Counted from the first letter of the stretch, positions 16,755-26,939 are shown. The stretch is 64,000 bases of DNA from Effrenium voratum (GCA_963377175.1 CAUJNA010001004.1:36001-100000); one strand, 5' to 3'. A program made the numbers and translations. Notes: generated by a model not told the origin, from the letters alone.

Positions 16755-19667
16755 GGACAGCTCCGTTCGAGTCAGGATGTTTCACCACAATTTTCCTCCC
16801 ATGGTGGAAGTGCAGATCTGCGAGGTACAGGAGACACATTTTTCCACATTTTTGCAAAGAATGCATTTCTCTCAGGACCAGTGAGGACAGCCGAAATGCT
16901 GGAAGAACTTGGCGATACAAACTGGGACGTCGTGATGTTCAGCGAGACACGTTGCGCAAATATCAACGCAACTTTGGATGGTGGACACCGTTTCGTGACA
17001 TCTACACAGCCAACACATGCGGCAGGTGTGGCCCTCCTTTTGCACCAGCGGCATTCTGCAAATATCAAAGCAACACATTCGGCTTCAGATAGATTGCTTT
17101 TTGCGGATGTCAGCACTGACAGAGGCATGGCCCGTTTTATTGCAGCCTACGTGCCACATGGTGGCTACTCACAAGAAGATTTGGATGATTTCTATGGACT
17201 ATTCCACTTTACATTGGATGATGCAAACAAAAAAGGCTATTTGATAATTGTCGGTGGCGATTTCAACACACAATTAGGAATCGGTGTGCGAAGTGACATG
17301 CTGACAGAAATTGCAACTTCATTTGGATTGGTCATTGCCAACGATGACGAACACCATGACAAAAATGCTGAAACATGGACGTTTGAAAGCTCTTTGGGTG
17401 CAAGGCGACGGATTGATTATGTTTTGTTCTCTTCAAAGTTGATATTGGACACTGCATTTGCAACTGATATCCTTGATATGGGTTCGGACCATCGCGCTGT
17501 TTACTCACGAATCCATTTGGGCAAGCGCGTGCCTTTGAACAGGCGGAAGCGCAGCATTCGACGTGGATGGAAACCAGTTTTGAATGAAAAAGGCCAGCCG
17601 GACAATTACCATCAAGCGTTGCATGAGGTATTATGTTGTTCTCAACCACGGTCCGTGCCCGAGCTTGAGGATGTTCTTGCAAAGGCCGCTAATAAAACGC
17701 AGGCTCAAAACAAGAAAAGCGCATGCGATGTGCCGTGGAACTGTGACGGCTTCAAGCAGTTGTTGCTGAGACGCAAGCAAGCAGACACCCGAGGTGAACG
17801 AACAGTTCTGTCCAAGCAAATTCGGAAGGAGCTTCGACAATACCTGCGGAGAAAACGGAACGCAAGGACCGCGCAGATCCTATCTGAATTTTCAGACCTG
17901 GACAGGCTGGCATCAGTTCGAAATTTTCCGTTCCACACGGTGAGACAAGCAGCGCGCAGTGCTCCTGAGCCCGATGATTTTACAATGCACTTGTCGGATT
18001 TATTTTCTTCAGAGGCGGGCTTCGAAACAGAGTTGCTGAATTCACTCATGGACTATGCGAGCCGCCATGGCTTTCAAGACATCCCTCCTTTTCGGATGTC
18101 TGAATTGAAGCATGCAGTGTCCAAACTACGAAGCCGCACATGTGCAGATACAGATGGCTTGGTTGTGGAGATGTTCAAGTATGCGAGTGAGGAGTTATTA
18201 GCCTACTTACTGGATATTTTCAATTCCATGCTTGCAACCGGCCAGTTGGAACCAACGTGGTGCCATACAATGTTTACGATGCTCCCAAAACAGGGTGACA
18301 CGTCAGATGTGTCCAATTGGCGGCCGATTGCCGTTCTAAAGGTATCTTACAAAATCTTTTCACGATTGTTGCATTCTCGATTGGAGACGTACCTTGATGC
18401 ACAGCAACCCTGTGACCAGACAGGTTTTCGGAAAAACACAAGTATTGATGATGCAATGCTTGTTTTTGAATCTGTTTGTGGCAAATCGCTGGAATGGGAC
18501 CTGGACATGTGGTTTGCCAGTTTGGATTTAACAAAGGCATTTGACAAGATTGAACACGACGCACTGTTTCAAGCTCTGTTACGGCAAGGGGTGCCACCAT
18601 CATACCTGGCTTTACTGACTTCGCTGTACCGGAAGCAAACGGGATCGGTGCAGGGCGGTCGATCTTTCAGCATTAAACGTGGCGTCAAACAAGGCGACGT
18701 CATCAGCCCCATGCTCTTCAACGCAGGCCTGGAACATGCCATGCGAAATTGGAAGCAGAAACTGAGGAACCATGGCCTTCATGTAGGCAAAGAAGAGCGA
18801 TTGACAAACGTCCGCTTTGCTGATGATATTATGTTATATGCAAAATCTTGCAGTGAATTGATGCAAATGCTGGAAAGTCTGATCTTGGAGCTGGGCGCCA
18901 TTGGTTTGCAGTTGAATTCGCGGAAAACAAAGATTTTGACAACCGCTTCGCTAGCGAGCCCTACTTTCTTGGAAGTTGCTGGCAGTTTTGTGGAAGTGTT
19001 GTGGGGCGATCGCTCTCACAGCTACTTGGGGAAATTGCTTTGCGGAGACCTGTCCAAACGCAGCTCAGTGGAACTGCGCCACCGTATCCAAGCCGCATGG
19101 GCCAAATTCCGAAGCCACAAGCAAGTGCTTTGCAACCCGCATATTTCTTTGAAGTTGAGACTTCAGTACTTTGAGGCCACCATCACGCCAAGTGTACTTT
19201 ATGGTTTAACAACACTACCGCTTACACAAAGCCAGCTGGACAGATTAGACGCTGCTCAGCGTCGCATGTTGCGATCTATTGTGGGATGGGTCCGTATTGA
19301 GGGTGAAGACTGGCGTGACACAATGCACAGAATGAAATTACGACTGCAACACGCGCTGGCGATGCATCCTTTGAGGCCATGGACGCAGCAACTATTTACC
19401 CGGCAATACAGGTTTGCTTCCAAGATATCTCGTCGAGATGATGCTTGGCCATGGGCAGTCGTTACATGGATTCCAGGTGATGGTTGGACCCATAATTTCC
19501 TGAGAGCGCCAAGAAGGAAACTAGGCCGCCCGCCGAAAAGGTGGGACGATAATTTGAGGACATTTGCACTTGAACATTTGCAAGGCAGGACGTGGATGGT
19601 GGCAGCTCGGTCAAGGCAATGGCTTGACAACGAGCATCTTTTTGTACAGTTTTGCCAAGCTACATGA
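16755..19667 (+). CDS. LINE ORF2: endonuclease and reverse transcriptase
   Basis: Open in the ORF1 frame from just after the TAG. No ATG lies before the conserved region; the first Met codon is inside MLEEL at about 16896. Apurinic-type endonuclease/exonuclease/phosphatase domain: AKNAF (Asn), FSETR (catalytic Glu at 16944), GGDFN (about 17250) and GSDHRAVYS (about 17480). RT: FTMLPKQGDTSDVSNWRPIA, SLDLTKAFDK (Asp at 18525), RGVKQGDVISPMLFN, and FADD at 18816-18827. The C-terminus has RRMLRSIVGW and GRPPKRWDD motifs but no RNase H. The enzyme nicks target DNA and primes reverse transcription there. All catalytic residues seen are intact. Expression needs TAG readthrough, reinitiation, or a start at a non-AUG or internal Met codon. 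Confidence 0.9.
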   Translation, partial: GQLRSSQDVSPQFSSHGGSADLRGTGDTFFHIFAKNAFLSGPVRTAEMLEELGDTNWDVVMFSETRCANINATLDGGHRFVTSTQPTHAAGVALLLHQRHSANIKATHSASDRLLFADVSTDRGMARFIAAYVPHGGYSQEDLDDFYGLFHFTLDDANKKGYLIIVGGDFNTQLGIGVRSDMLTEIATSFGLVIANDDEHHDKNAETWTFESSLGARRRIDYVLFSSKLILDTAFATDILDMGSDHRAVYSRIHLGKRVPLNRRKRSIRRGWKPVLNEKGQPDNYHQALHEVLCCSQPRSVPELEDVLAKAANKTQAQNKKSACDVPWNCDGFKQLLLRRKQADTRGERTVLSKQIRKELRQYLRRKRNARTAQILSEFSDLDRLASVRNFPFHTVRQAARSAPEPDDFTMHLSDLFSSEAGFETELLNSLMDYASRHGFQDIPPFRMSELKHAVSKLRSRTCADTDGLVVEMFKYASEELLAYLLDIFNSMLATGQLEPTWCHTMFTMLPKQGDTSDVSNWRPIAVLKVSYKIFSRLLHSRLETYLDAQQPCDQTGFRKNTSIDDAMLVFESVCGKSLEWDLDMWFASLDLTKAFDKIEHDALFQALLRQGVPPSYLALLTSLYRKQTGSVQGGRSFSIKRGVKQGDVISPMLFNAGLEHAMRNWKQKLRNHGLHVGKEERLTNVRFADDIMLYAKSCSELMQMLESLILELGAIGLQLNSRKTKILTTASLASPTFLEVAGSFVEVLWGDRSHSYLGKLLCGDLSKRSSVELRHRIQAAWAKFRSHKQVLCNPHISLKLRLQYFEATITPSVLYGLTTLPLTQSQLDRLDAAQRRMLRSIVGWVRIEGEDWRDTMHRMKLRLQHALAMHPLRPWTQQLFTRQYRFASKISRRDDAWPWAVVTWIPGDGWTHNFLRAPRRKLGRPPKRWDDNLRTFALEHLQGRTWMVAARSRQWLDNEHLFVQFCQAT

Positions 19668-19741
19668 CTGCCTCGTGTGTTCCCTGTGTCCTTCATGGAC
19701 CGTAGTCTCCTGACTCGAACGGGGCAAAGGCAAAGGCAAAG

Positions 19742-19748
19742 GCACTTT
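19742..19748. repeat. LINE TSD, right (GCACTTT)
   Basis: Directly follows the GGCAAA tail and matches 15728-15734. Confidence 0.6.
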
Positions 19749-19960
19749 ACTGACTACTTCGCCTGCAGCATTCATGAGCCTCTGCAAACATGTGTTGCAG
19801 CGCACGCCTGTCTCTCCGCTACGGTCTTAGTTGTTGCATTTCAGGCCGCCATGACTGCTGCCATGACTCCAGTGTTTAGGCATTATACAGCTCCTGCGGG
19901 ACATTTCCAAGACGCACTGAATTTAGTCAGGACCCAAGCCGGGCAATCTTGAGTCCGCTC
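19749..19960. other. YR-element spacer, no gene seen
   Basis: Resumes YR-element sequence after the LINE. No ORF with recognisable content before the satellite. Confidence 0.4.
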
Positions 19961-20645
19961 TGGATTTGCATCCCTCCGGGGTTGTTGCCTTGCGCCGCGA
20001 GCCCTTGGCAACTCAGGCTCCTCCGGGACCTTCACACGGGCGCACTGACTTCAGTCAGGAGTTGCCTTGCGCCGCGAGCCCTTGGCAACTGAGGCTCCTC
20101 CGGGACCTCCACACAGGCGCAATGCCTTCCGTCATGACCTCAGTCATGCATTCTTGAGTCCGCTCTTGAATCGCAGCCCTCCGGGGTTGCTGCCTTGCGC
20201 CGCGAGCCCTTGGCATTTGAGGCTCCTCCGGGACCTCCACAAGGCGCAATGCCTTCGTTCATGACCGCAGTCATGCATTCTTGAGTCCGCTCTTGAATGG
20301 CAGCCCTCCGGGGTTGCTGCCTTGCGCCGCGAGCCCTTGGCAATTGAGGATCCTCCGAGACCTCCACACAGGCGCAATGCCTTCAGCCATGACCTCAGTC
20401 ATGCATTCTTGAGTCCGCTCTTGAATCGCAGCCCTCCGGGGTTGCTGCCTTGCGCCGCGAGCCCTTGGCAAGTGAGGCTCCCAAGGGACCTCACCAAGCC
20501 CTGCGATCAGGTCTATCCGTCATGACCCCGGTCATGCATCAAGCCATGCAATCTTGAGTTCGCTCTGGATTTGCATCCCTCCGGGGTTGTTGCCTTGCGC
20601 CGCGAGCCCTTGGCAACTGAGGTTCCTCCGGGACCTTCACAAGCC
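19961..20645 (+). repeat. Tandem repeat of about 126 bp, five to six units
   Basis: The core CTTGCGCCGCGAGCCCTTGG recurs at about 19990, 20063, 20194, 20320, 20446 and 20593. Each unit also carries CCCTCCGGGGTTG, CTCCGGGACCT and CATGACC.CAGTCATGCA motifs. Unit spacing is 126-131 bp in the regular part. ORFs across it are repeat artefacts. Confidence 0.85.
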
Positions 20646-20785
20646 CTGCTCTCCAGGCCTAGCAATTGTGTACACCGTGCATGGTACTTTATCTGCATTC
20701 GCACTTGGATATCCGCCTAAAGTTGATTTGCATCTGTTGCAGAGCACTCTTTCACTCTCCAATCCAACGCCTTGCCTTTTGTGCC

Positions 20786-21022
20786 ATGGAGTGTGACGGC
20801 GACACCTTAGACGCCATCCACACCACATTAGCCAGAAGCTACTTAGACCTTGAAGTCATGCTCGACGAGTTCTACACAGTCCTTCTGCGCATTAAGCTCT
20901 TCTGCCATATCATTGCCGTTTGCCTTGTTGCCCTCACCCTAATCGAGGGCACTCGTGCATTGTCATGCATTGTGGATTCTGTACAGCACTGGGCGGCCTT
21001 TGCATACCACGCCCTCACATGA
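20786..21022 (+). CDS. Small membrane-type protein, YR element
   Basis: 79-residue ORF from ATG. Residues about 30-55 (RIKLFCHIIAVCLVALTLIE) form one likely transmembrane helix, preceded by a polar acidic N-terminus. No family recognised. It is followed by two further plus-strand ORFs of the element. Coding status rests on position and start context only. Confidence 0.35.
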   Translation: MECDGDTLDAIHTTLARSYLDLEVMLDEFYTVLLRIKLFCHIIAVCLVALTLIEGTRALSCIVDSVQHWAAFAYHALT

Positions 21023-21220
21023 TGGGGCACTACTCTTGCCGAAAATAATACAGTGTGCCTTCTACATACTGCACCTGCACATGATGGCTCACATCTGGGC
21101 CAACACGGTGAGTCCTTGCCGCCAGGTCAGCGCAACTGGCCAGGAACCTAGCAGTTCCCAGCCCTCAGTGCTCACCTCAATGTGCCTAAACACCATAGCC
21201 ATTTCGCCCAACACGCCGTA

Positions 21221-21823
21221 ATGGCGCTTTCACCCCACGAGATTCAGCCATGCACTGAATTGGTGGAGCAATGGATTAGCCTGCTTGCCTGCTGGGCAGA
21301 CTCATTCTTTGCCAGGCAGAGCAAACTGGCCCTGCTGAACCACCTTCGTCGTTACCTGGACTTCATCATTCTGCGAATTGGCCTTCACGAGGGCTCCGTG
21401 CATATTGCCCGCCTTTTGACACTGTGTGCCTTTGCCATTGCATATGCCAATCAGGGCCAGACTTTCACCGTGGACAGCCTGGCTTTGTTTGCCTCCGCCT
21501 TTGACTGGCACAAACCTACAGCATGTTTCTTGTGCCAAACAACAAGTCTTTCAGCCAGGGGTCTCCTGACAGCCGCCTGTGACCCTAATTTCAGGCGCTT
21601 TGCAATGCAGCACCGCTGGCACGAGCACTCCGAGTCAGCCTTAGTTTCACTCTTGCACGCATGTGTTGGCCCTAAGACAACCCGCCTTCTGAACGCGGTT
21701 TTGTCTTGCCTTGAAGACCTTGAATTCATCCTAGTGCGTGTGCAGCCTGCGATGCCCGCATTGCCAGTTTCAGAGATGCACTCTCACGAGCCAGTGGACC
21801 TCACATCATGCTCTCAGATCTAA
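21221..21823 (+). CDS. Unknown helical protein, YR element
   Basis: 200 residues from ATG (MALSPHEIQPCTELVEQW). Rich in Leu, Ala, His and Cys with alternating hydrophobic helices (LLNHLRRYLDFIILRIGL, SLLHACVGPKTTRLLNAVL), and no charged low-complexity tracts. Looks like a folded helical protein but no family is recognised. It might be a structural (Gag-type) protein of the YR element. Next ORF begins about 300 bp downstream in another frame. Confidence 0.45.
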   Translation: MALSPHEIQPCTELVEQWISLLACWADSFFARQSKLALLNHLRRYLDFIILRIGLHEGSVHIARLLTLCAFAIAYANQGQTFTVDSLALFASAFDWHKPTACFLCQTTSLSARGLLTAACDPNFRRFAMQHRWHEHSESALVSLLHACVGPKTTRLLNAVLSCLEDLEFILVRVQPAMPALPVSEMHSHEPVDLTSCSQI

Positions 21824-22125
21824 AAGTGCGTGGCTCGCGCTCTGCTTGACTCCCGCTCTGACAAGCACTGTCGCTCGGCGAACTCAGGCACTTTCTGCCG
21901 TGGCCTCATTTGACAGCCGTGATACAACCATGCCATTTTTCAAGTTTTTGTGCATTGGGCAGCATGACAGGCTCGCGCCGGCTCTCCAGCAGCCTTGTCA
22001 TCACGTGCCCCAAGCAGACCTTTCGTGTGCACATCCGTCTTGCGACCTCTACTTTGTGCCCTGCAGCCATTTCAGCAGTGTGCAACGCGCCCACTCCTCC
22101 TCGGCCCCATTCACTCGCCTTGAGC

Positions 22126-23277
22126 ATGTCGGACCAGGTGCCCTCCTCAGTGCCAGACCTGATGGGCATTGTCTCCAGCATGACGGAAGAGAACCAGGCA
22201 GCCCTGACCGCCATGCTTGCAGCCTTGCGGGAACGGACGGCCTCGCGATCCTCGTCGCCTTTGCCAGAAGTCACCCTTCCCACGGATGAGTCCTCAACAC
22301 TGCCGCCCGAAGGGGCGTCTACTCAAGACCTTCCAGAGCCTTGCACTGAAGAGCCGCCCTTGGTGCCGCTCCTCGACCCTGCCAGGGCAGAAAATTTCTT
22401 GTATCAGCCCTGCGATAAAGATGAAAAGCCTTGGGCTGACCAGCTCGCACCTGAGCTGCCGCCGGCAGACTCTGCGCCTGCACCAGTGCCCTCTCAAGAA
22501 GTATTGCCGGCAAAGCCAGAGACTGCCCCAACCGAGGCTCCAAAGCCTCGCCCTTCGCCGTCAAGTCCGCAATGGCCCGACGCTCCAGTCTTGCCAGACG
22601 ATGCCCTGCCGGCTAAGCCAGAGGTGACTCCCAAGGCGGCGCCCAAGCCAAGGCCTTTGCCTTCAGAGCCACAGAGGCCTCCGCCCGGGCCCCCGCCCAA
22701 GGTAGCCCTGAGCCCGCCTTGCGACTGGCCCCCTCAGCCTTCATCCGGGTTCCACGAACCCAAGCCTGATCTGCAGCACTTGGGCCTTGCACCGGACACG
22801 CCTCTGTATGCGTGGGACGGCAGCTGGTGGATGAACTTCTATGACTTGCCTTTCGGTTGCCCTCCCACGTGTGCTACGCGCATTGACGAAGACCATCACG
22901 CCTTCAGCATTGACTCCTGCTGGAAACGCAATGAGCGGCAGTTTTATCGCAAGCCCGCGCAGCCCTGGCCAAAGCCCTCCCAGCCGCAGGAGAACACACG
23001 CGCCATCGCCCAACTGGAGCAGTGTGCGCAAATTCCGGCCATGCGACTGCCCTGCACTATGAAGGCAGCGCGAGTCGGGGGGGTCGCCAAAGCATGGTAC
23101 CTGGACGATCAGTCCCGGGTGTGCTGCGCATTGCCTTGTGCGTCATCGCCCTGCCCTTTCCACTCCGCCTGCGGCCGCATCATCAACGACAGGATGCCTT
23201 TGTGTGAGGACACGCATACTTCGCACTATTGCAGCCGGTGCTATGAATCCATGCAGCCCAATGTGGCCATGTATTGA
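22126..23277 (+). CDS. Pro-rich protein with Cys-rich C-terminus, YR element
   Basis: 383 residues from the ATG at 22126 (MSDQVPSSVPDLMG). The N-terminus has a short helix (TEENQAALTAMLAALRERT). The middle (about 45-215) is Pro/Ala/Glu-rich with a near-duplicated segment (LPAKPETAPTEAPKPRP, then LPAKPEVTPKAAPKPRP). The C-terminal third has aromatic sequence (YAWDGSWWMNFYDLPFGC) and a Cys/His cluster (CALPCASSPCPFHSAC, HYCSRCY) likely to bind zinc. Function unknown; a nucleic-acid-binding or assembly protein is plausible. The frame is open for another 72 codons upstream without an ATG. Confidence 0.5.
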   Translation: MSDQVPSSVPDLMGIVSSMTEENQAALTAMLAALRERTASRSSSPLPEVTLPTDESSTLPPEGASTQDLPEPCTEEPPLVPLLDPARAENFLYQPCDKDEKPWADQLAPELPPADSAPAPVPSQEVLPAKPETAPTEAPKPRPSPSSPQWPDAPVLPDDALPAKPEVTPKAAPKPRPLPSEPQRPPPGPPPKVALSPPCDWPPQPSSGFHEPKPDLQHLGLAPDTPLYAWDGSWWMNFYDLPFGCPPTCATRIDEDHHAFSIDSCWKRNERQFYRKPAQPWPKPSQPQENTRAIAQLEQCAQIPAMRLPCTMKAARVGGVAKAWYLDDQSRVCCALPCASSPCPFHSACGRIINDRMPLCEDTHTSHYCSRCYESMQPNVAMY

Positions 23278-23618
23278 TGCCTTGCCCTGTGCATGATCGC
23301 ACAACTCAGCTTTAGGAGGGCAGCGCAGTGCGCTCTTTCATGTTTCTGTTTAATACTCACCGTCCTTTGTACACATTGGCCTTGTTTGCAACCCATCGCC
23401 TTACTCAAGCCGCCTGCACAGTGCGTTGGCCCTCCTTTCAACCGCTCCGTATGCAGCAGATGCAGGAAAACGGACTAGCCTTGCTGTACTCCGCCCTAAC
23501 ATTGCGGACTCACAATCACTCTACGGCGGCGCAGGTACACCACGAGCCTTCTGGTCAACACCTCAGATGCATCGCTTGTGCGTATGCCGCGATCTGACCG
23601 GCACTGCATTTAGGCTCG
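23278..23618. other. Spacer in YR element
   Basis: Only short overlapping ORFs without ATG starts or motifs. Confidence 0.35.
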
Positions 23619-23987
23619 ATGCCTTATCGCAACAAACAATTCTGGGGGAGAGCATTTTCATTCTCCCCCGATGGCCTTTCAGATGAAATGGATGCAGACT
23701 GCCCTGCCTTGTGCCCACACCAGTGGTCAGGCCCTCGAGACGTACGCCCTGCAACTGCCGCTGATTCCACATCGCCAGGAACAACTGCCAAGGCTAACCC
23801 AGAGCTCAGCTTGCCCTCAGGCAAGGATCATGGCAGTCGGTCCAGACCTTACCCAGTGCGCGCCTATGTTGGTGATCTCCGCTTTCAACTGCGGAGCCAC
23901 GCAGCACTGCCTCCTTGCCCTAGGCCTTCAGTAATTAATCAGAGACCAGGGTGCCCGGTGCCAGAGTGCATCCCACTAAGGTCCTGA
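23619..23987 (+). CDS. Small ORF upstream of recombinase, unknown
   Basis: 122 codons from ATG (MPYRNKQFWGRAFSFSPDGL). Basic, Ser/Pro-rich, no motif recognised. It ends about 60 bp before the recombinase frame opens, so it could be a leader exon or a small element protein. May not be coding. Confidence 0.25.
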   Translation: MPYRNKQFWGRAFSFSPDGLSDEMDADCPALCPHQWSGPRDVRPATAADSTSPGTTAKANPELSLPSGKDHGSRSRPYPVRAYVGDLRFQLRSHAALPPCPRPSVINQRPGCPVPECIPLRS

Positions 23988-24050
23988 ATAAACCCTGTTT
24001 CCTGCCCCCTGCCCAAACCGCCCTGCAGGCCTTGGCCGCGCAGCCTAGCC

Positions 24051-25524
24051 TTGCAGTCTCACTTCAGCCAGGAACGCACAGACCAGATTCGATCCCTGCT
24101 CAGCCCGCCACCCACAGTGTTGCCCTCACGCCGCGTGTTCGGCACCAGGCCTACAATGCCCAGGCCGTATGGCCCTGTCCGCCCGGCTGAGCCCTCCTCT
24201 ACTGCTCAGCTGCAAGCCACACTGAAGGACAAGTGTACAGCCGAATGGGTTTTGATACTCAAATCCTGCGTCGCTAGCAGCAAGCTGGCGCAAGCCCTGG
24301 AAGCCTCGCAGCGCCCGCAGATTCTTGTTGAAGCATCACTGAGAAAATTTTCGGGGGGCACGCTGTCGCAGTACCTCCGTGCCATCCGCCTTTTTCTCAC
24401 CTTTGTACATCAGTGCGTGGGAGATTTGCTGAGCCTTTCCCTGGCCCACCTTTCAGATTTCATCGCAGGCTGCCATGTGTCCCAAGCAGAGGACCGCACA
24501 GCACTTAAGTGCAGTGCCATCATGATGAGCAAGGCACTGTCTTGGTTTGCACGCATTGGGCAGATATCTAGCCTGTTAGACTTGATGGGCAGCCCCTTAA
24601 TCAAGTCCTTCGCCTACAACCCTAAACCACACGACCGACGGGAAGCCTTGCCCTTGCCACTGGCCATTCTTGCAGCATGGGAGGAACACATAGTCTCCCC
24701 CACTTGCACGCCCGCTGTGGGCCTGTTACTGGGCGCCCTGCTTTTGTGCGCCCATTGCAGCTGCGCACTTAGGGGCCTGTGTTGGGCCACCAAGACTACC
24801 TGCCAGGGACAGCCCTTTGCATGCTTGCCTTTCGGTTTCCGAGGTGAAGATATCAGCACATCCTGGCTAGTGAAGTGGCTGGCCCTGCTCAGTCAAGCCC
24901 TTGACGCAACCCACGCCGAATGGGGAGATTCATTTGTGCCCGACTTCATTTTGCCCTGCATTCCAAACCTGGAGTCTCACGTATGCCCCAGCCTTTCGCG
25001 CCCGATGTCCTATTTGCAGGCACTGGTTTGCCTTCGTTGGGCCATACAGTTGCCATGGAAATCGGAAGGCGGTCAGCTGGTTACCCAGCACGAGGCATCT
25101 TCGTTTACCCTTCACAGCCTTAAATGCGCATTACTCAGTGCAGCTGCGCAGCTACGCCTTCCGGAAGACAGCAGAAGGCTTCACTTGCTATACTATAGAA
25201 GCCTTGTGGGTGCAGTCAGAGCTCACCTCCGCCATCCGAAGGGGCTGGAGACCCCCTCGACCGATGGCTCGGGGGGGGCAGCACCCAACCGTGGAACCAG
25301 CCTTTCAGGTCCCACAGGGCAGCCCTCCAAGCCATCTGCAGCTTCAGAGCCTCCCGCCCAGCCTGACAAGATTCCTGTATCACAGGGAAGTGGACAATTT
25401 GCTGTCCACAGCCCTGGATGCAGATGAGGAAGCTCTTGCCGTGGCAAGAGCCGCCTTGGAATCTTCGGAGGCCGAATCCGAAGAAGAGCCACCAGAGGAG
25501 CCGGCGTGCTCACCAATTCTCTAG
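24051..25524 (+). CDS. Tyrosine recombinase of YR element (frameshifted)
   Basis: Main frame 24051-25427 opens at a non-ATG codon, so the true start is uncertain. The N-terminal helical region (SGGTLSQYLRAIRLFLTFVH) resembles the core-binding part of a tyrosine recombinase. Catalytic region: CALRGLCWA (first Arg, near 24770), TLHSLKCALLSAAAQLRLP (His plus basic residue, about 25110-25165), and YYRS (about 25190, candidate Tyr). These enzymes integrate circular cDNA of DIRS-type elements without a target duplication. Near 25195-25230 the meaningful frame shifts to the one ending 25524, which carries AIRRGWRPPRPMARGG and an acidic C-terminus (ESEEEPPEEPACS). The same frameshift is in the duplicate at 30025-30632. 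Placement upstream of gag and RT is unlike classical DIRS, where the recombinase is last. Confidence 0.65.
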
Positions 25525-25603
25525 TGCCTGCCATCTGCACTGACTGTACACATTCGCAGCTATCCTTTTTCCGCTCAAACCGCCCTCAGAGCATTCATTG
25601 CTG

Positions 25604-26654
25604 ATGCACATGGACCGCGATCGGCTACAGGACGTCCTGACAGAAGCCAGGGTCCCTGAAGGCCTGCAGGACCTCGTTTTGGCCAGAGGTTTCGACTGCC
25701 CTTCTGACTTCGCCTTCGCCTTCCCCAATATTGCAGACTTGCAGCCTTTCATAGTTTCTGCCAGGGACTTCTGGACAGCCAACAACATAGAGGATCCAGA
25801 ATCTAGTGTGGCAGCAGCGCGCCTTAGGAAAGCCCTAGCCGAGTGCCATCGGCTCAGCCTGCGCTCAGAGCCTCCCGAACCGGCCGCCAGTTCCGGATCG
25901 CCATGCATGCAGCCCAATCAAATCGCATCTTGGGCAGAGCACTTGCCACCCAAGCTCACATCCGAACGCGTGTCCAGCCTGATAGAAGCCTTCAAATCCA
26001 ACTACCCAGGTGAGTTGCTGGACGCGGACACCACGCCCTCCATCCGTTTTCTGAGCCTCGTGCACGAGGGCCTGAAGCCCGGGCAGTCCCTGAAGTGGGT
26101 GCCCTGGCAGTATCGCCTCTCATCACGGCAATACCAGGAACGCGTGGAAGCAAAGTCGGCCCGAGCAGTTCGCTCGGAGTTGCAGCTCCTGAGTCAGGCC
26201 TTCTTTGACGACACACCAGAAGTGTCCGTGGAGCACCACTCGCTGGCAGCGGGATGGCTCACCCGTATCCAGACCGTGTTTCGCAATGCCCTAGCCCTGT
26301 GCCAAGCAGCGCACCTGTCGAACCTCAAGGCCTTCGACAAGAAGATAGCCGATCTGTGTCTCACACAGCCAGATCCAAACCTAGGCCTTCGCACGGTGAA
26401 TACCCAAGAGCTTCTGTCAGCCGATCGCAAGCTCTGGGCAGCCATTTCCAGCCTTCTGGGGCAGCAATGGTCCCTAGATGATGCCTTGTACGAACTGACG
26501 CACATGAGAAACGATGTGCACAGCCTTCTACAATTGCGCCCAAAAATGTCCAAGCCATCCGTGCCAGCACCACCACGCCCCGCAACGCCAAGGCAAAGGG
26601 CACCCAAGCGCGACCTTAAGCCAACCCGCATGCCTTCACGCCCCACCAAGAAAG
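25604..26654 (+). CDS. Gag of YR element, N-terminal part (interrupted)
   Basis: ATG at 25604 (MHMDRDRLQDVLTEARV). About 350 residues of Gag-like helical protein: EGLQDLVLARGFDCPSDFAF, a Trp-containing middle (SLKWVPWQYRLSSRQYQ), QSLDD-type helices, then a basic linker (RQRAPKRDLKPTRMPSRPTK). The frame is cut at 26654 by the 16-kb TIR element. With the element and one 9-bp TSD removed, the frame continues exactly into KGKGKSKGASPSPKP and the CCCH finger at 42695-42891. The longer ORF running to 28078 is an artefact of reading into the element and its minisatellite. Confidence 0.7.
26646..26654. repeat. TSD of 16-kb element, left (CCAAGAAAG)
   Basis: CCAAGAAAG repeated at 42686-42694. A nine-bp duplication, and removal of one copy plus the insert restores the gag frame. 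Confidence 0.8.
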
Positions 26655-26890
26655 GGGCATGCCTTTTTTTCAACCTTGGACCCTTTTTTTTCAACCTTAA
26701 GCTTTTTTTTCTACCTTGTCCCCTTCTTTTTCAATTTCAGGGTCGGCACTTCATGTTTTTTCAACCTTGCCACACTTTTTGTTCACCTTGTTTTTTCTCT
26801 GAATCAACCTTGATTGCATTTTTTCCAACCTCCCCACCTTTGTTTTCCACCTTGATTCCTTCTTTTCGAGCCTTCCCATCCCCTCAACGG
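26655..26890 (+). repeat. Left TIR and subterminal repeats
   Basis: The first 80 bp or so pair with 42600-42685. Further in, the motif T(5-8)-CAACCTT or a close variant is repeated about ten times up to 26890. Subterminal motif arrays of this kind are where transposases bind in Ac and Spm-type elements (inference here). Confidence 0.75.
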
Positions 26891-26939
26891 GGCATGGCCC
26901 GTCACCCCCCCTTCCCCTGCACCTTTTTTCTCTTCGCAA

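Larger units (their letters stand above)
15735..19741 (+). mobile_element. Two-ORF LINE (non-LTR retrotransposon)
   Basis: About 4.0 kb: a 60-bp leader, ORF1 (15795-16754), ORF2 with endonuclease and RT (to 19667), a 60-bp 3' UTR and a short GGCAAA repeat tail (19731-19741). Flanked by GCACTTT on both sides. It lies inside the 5' part of the YR element. Both ORFs are long and open; the only in-frame stop between them is the TAG ending ORF1. It looks complete and fairly young. Confidence 0.85.
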
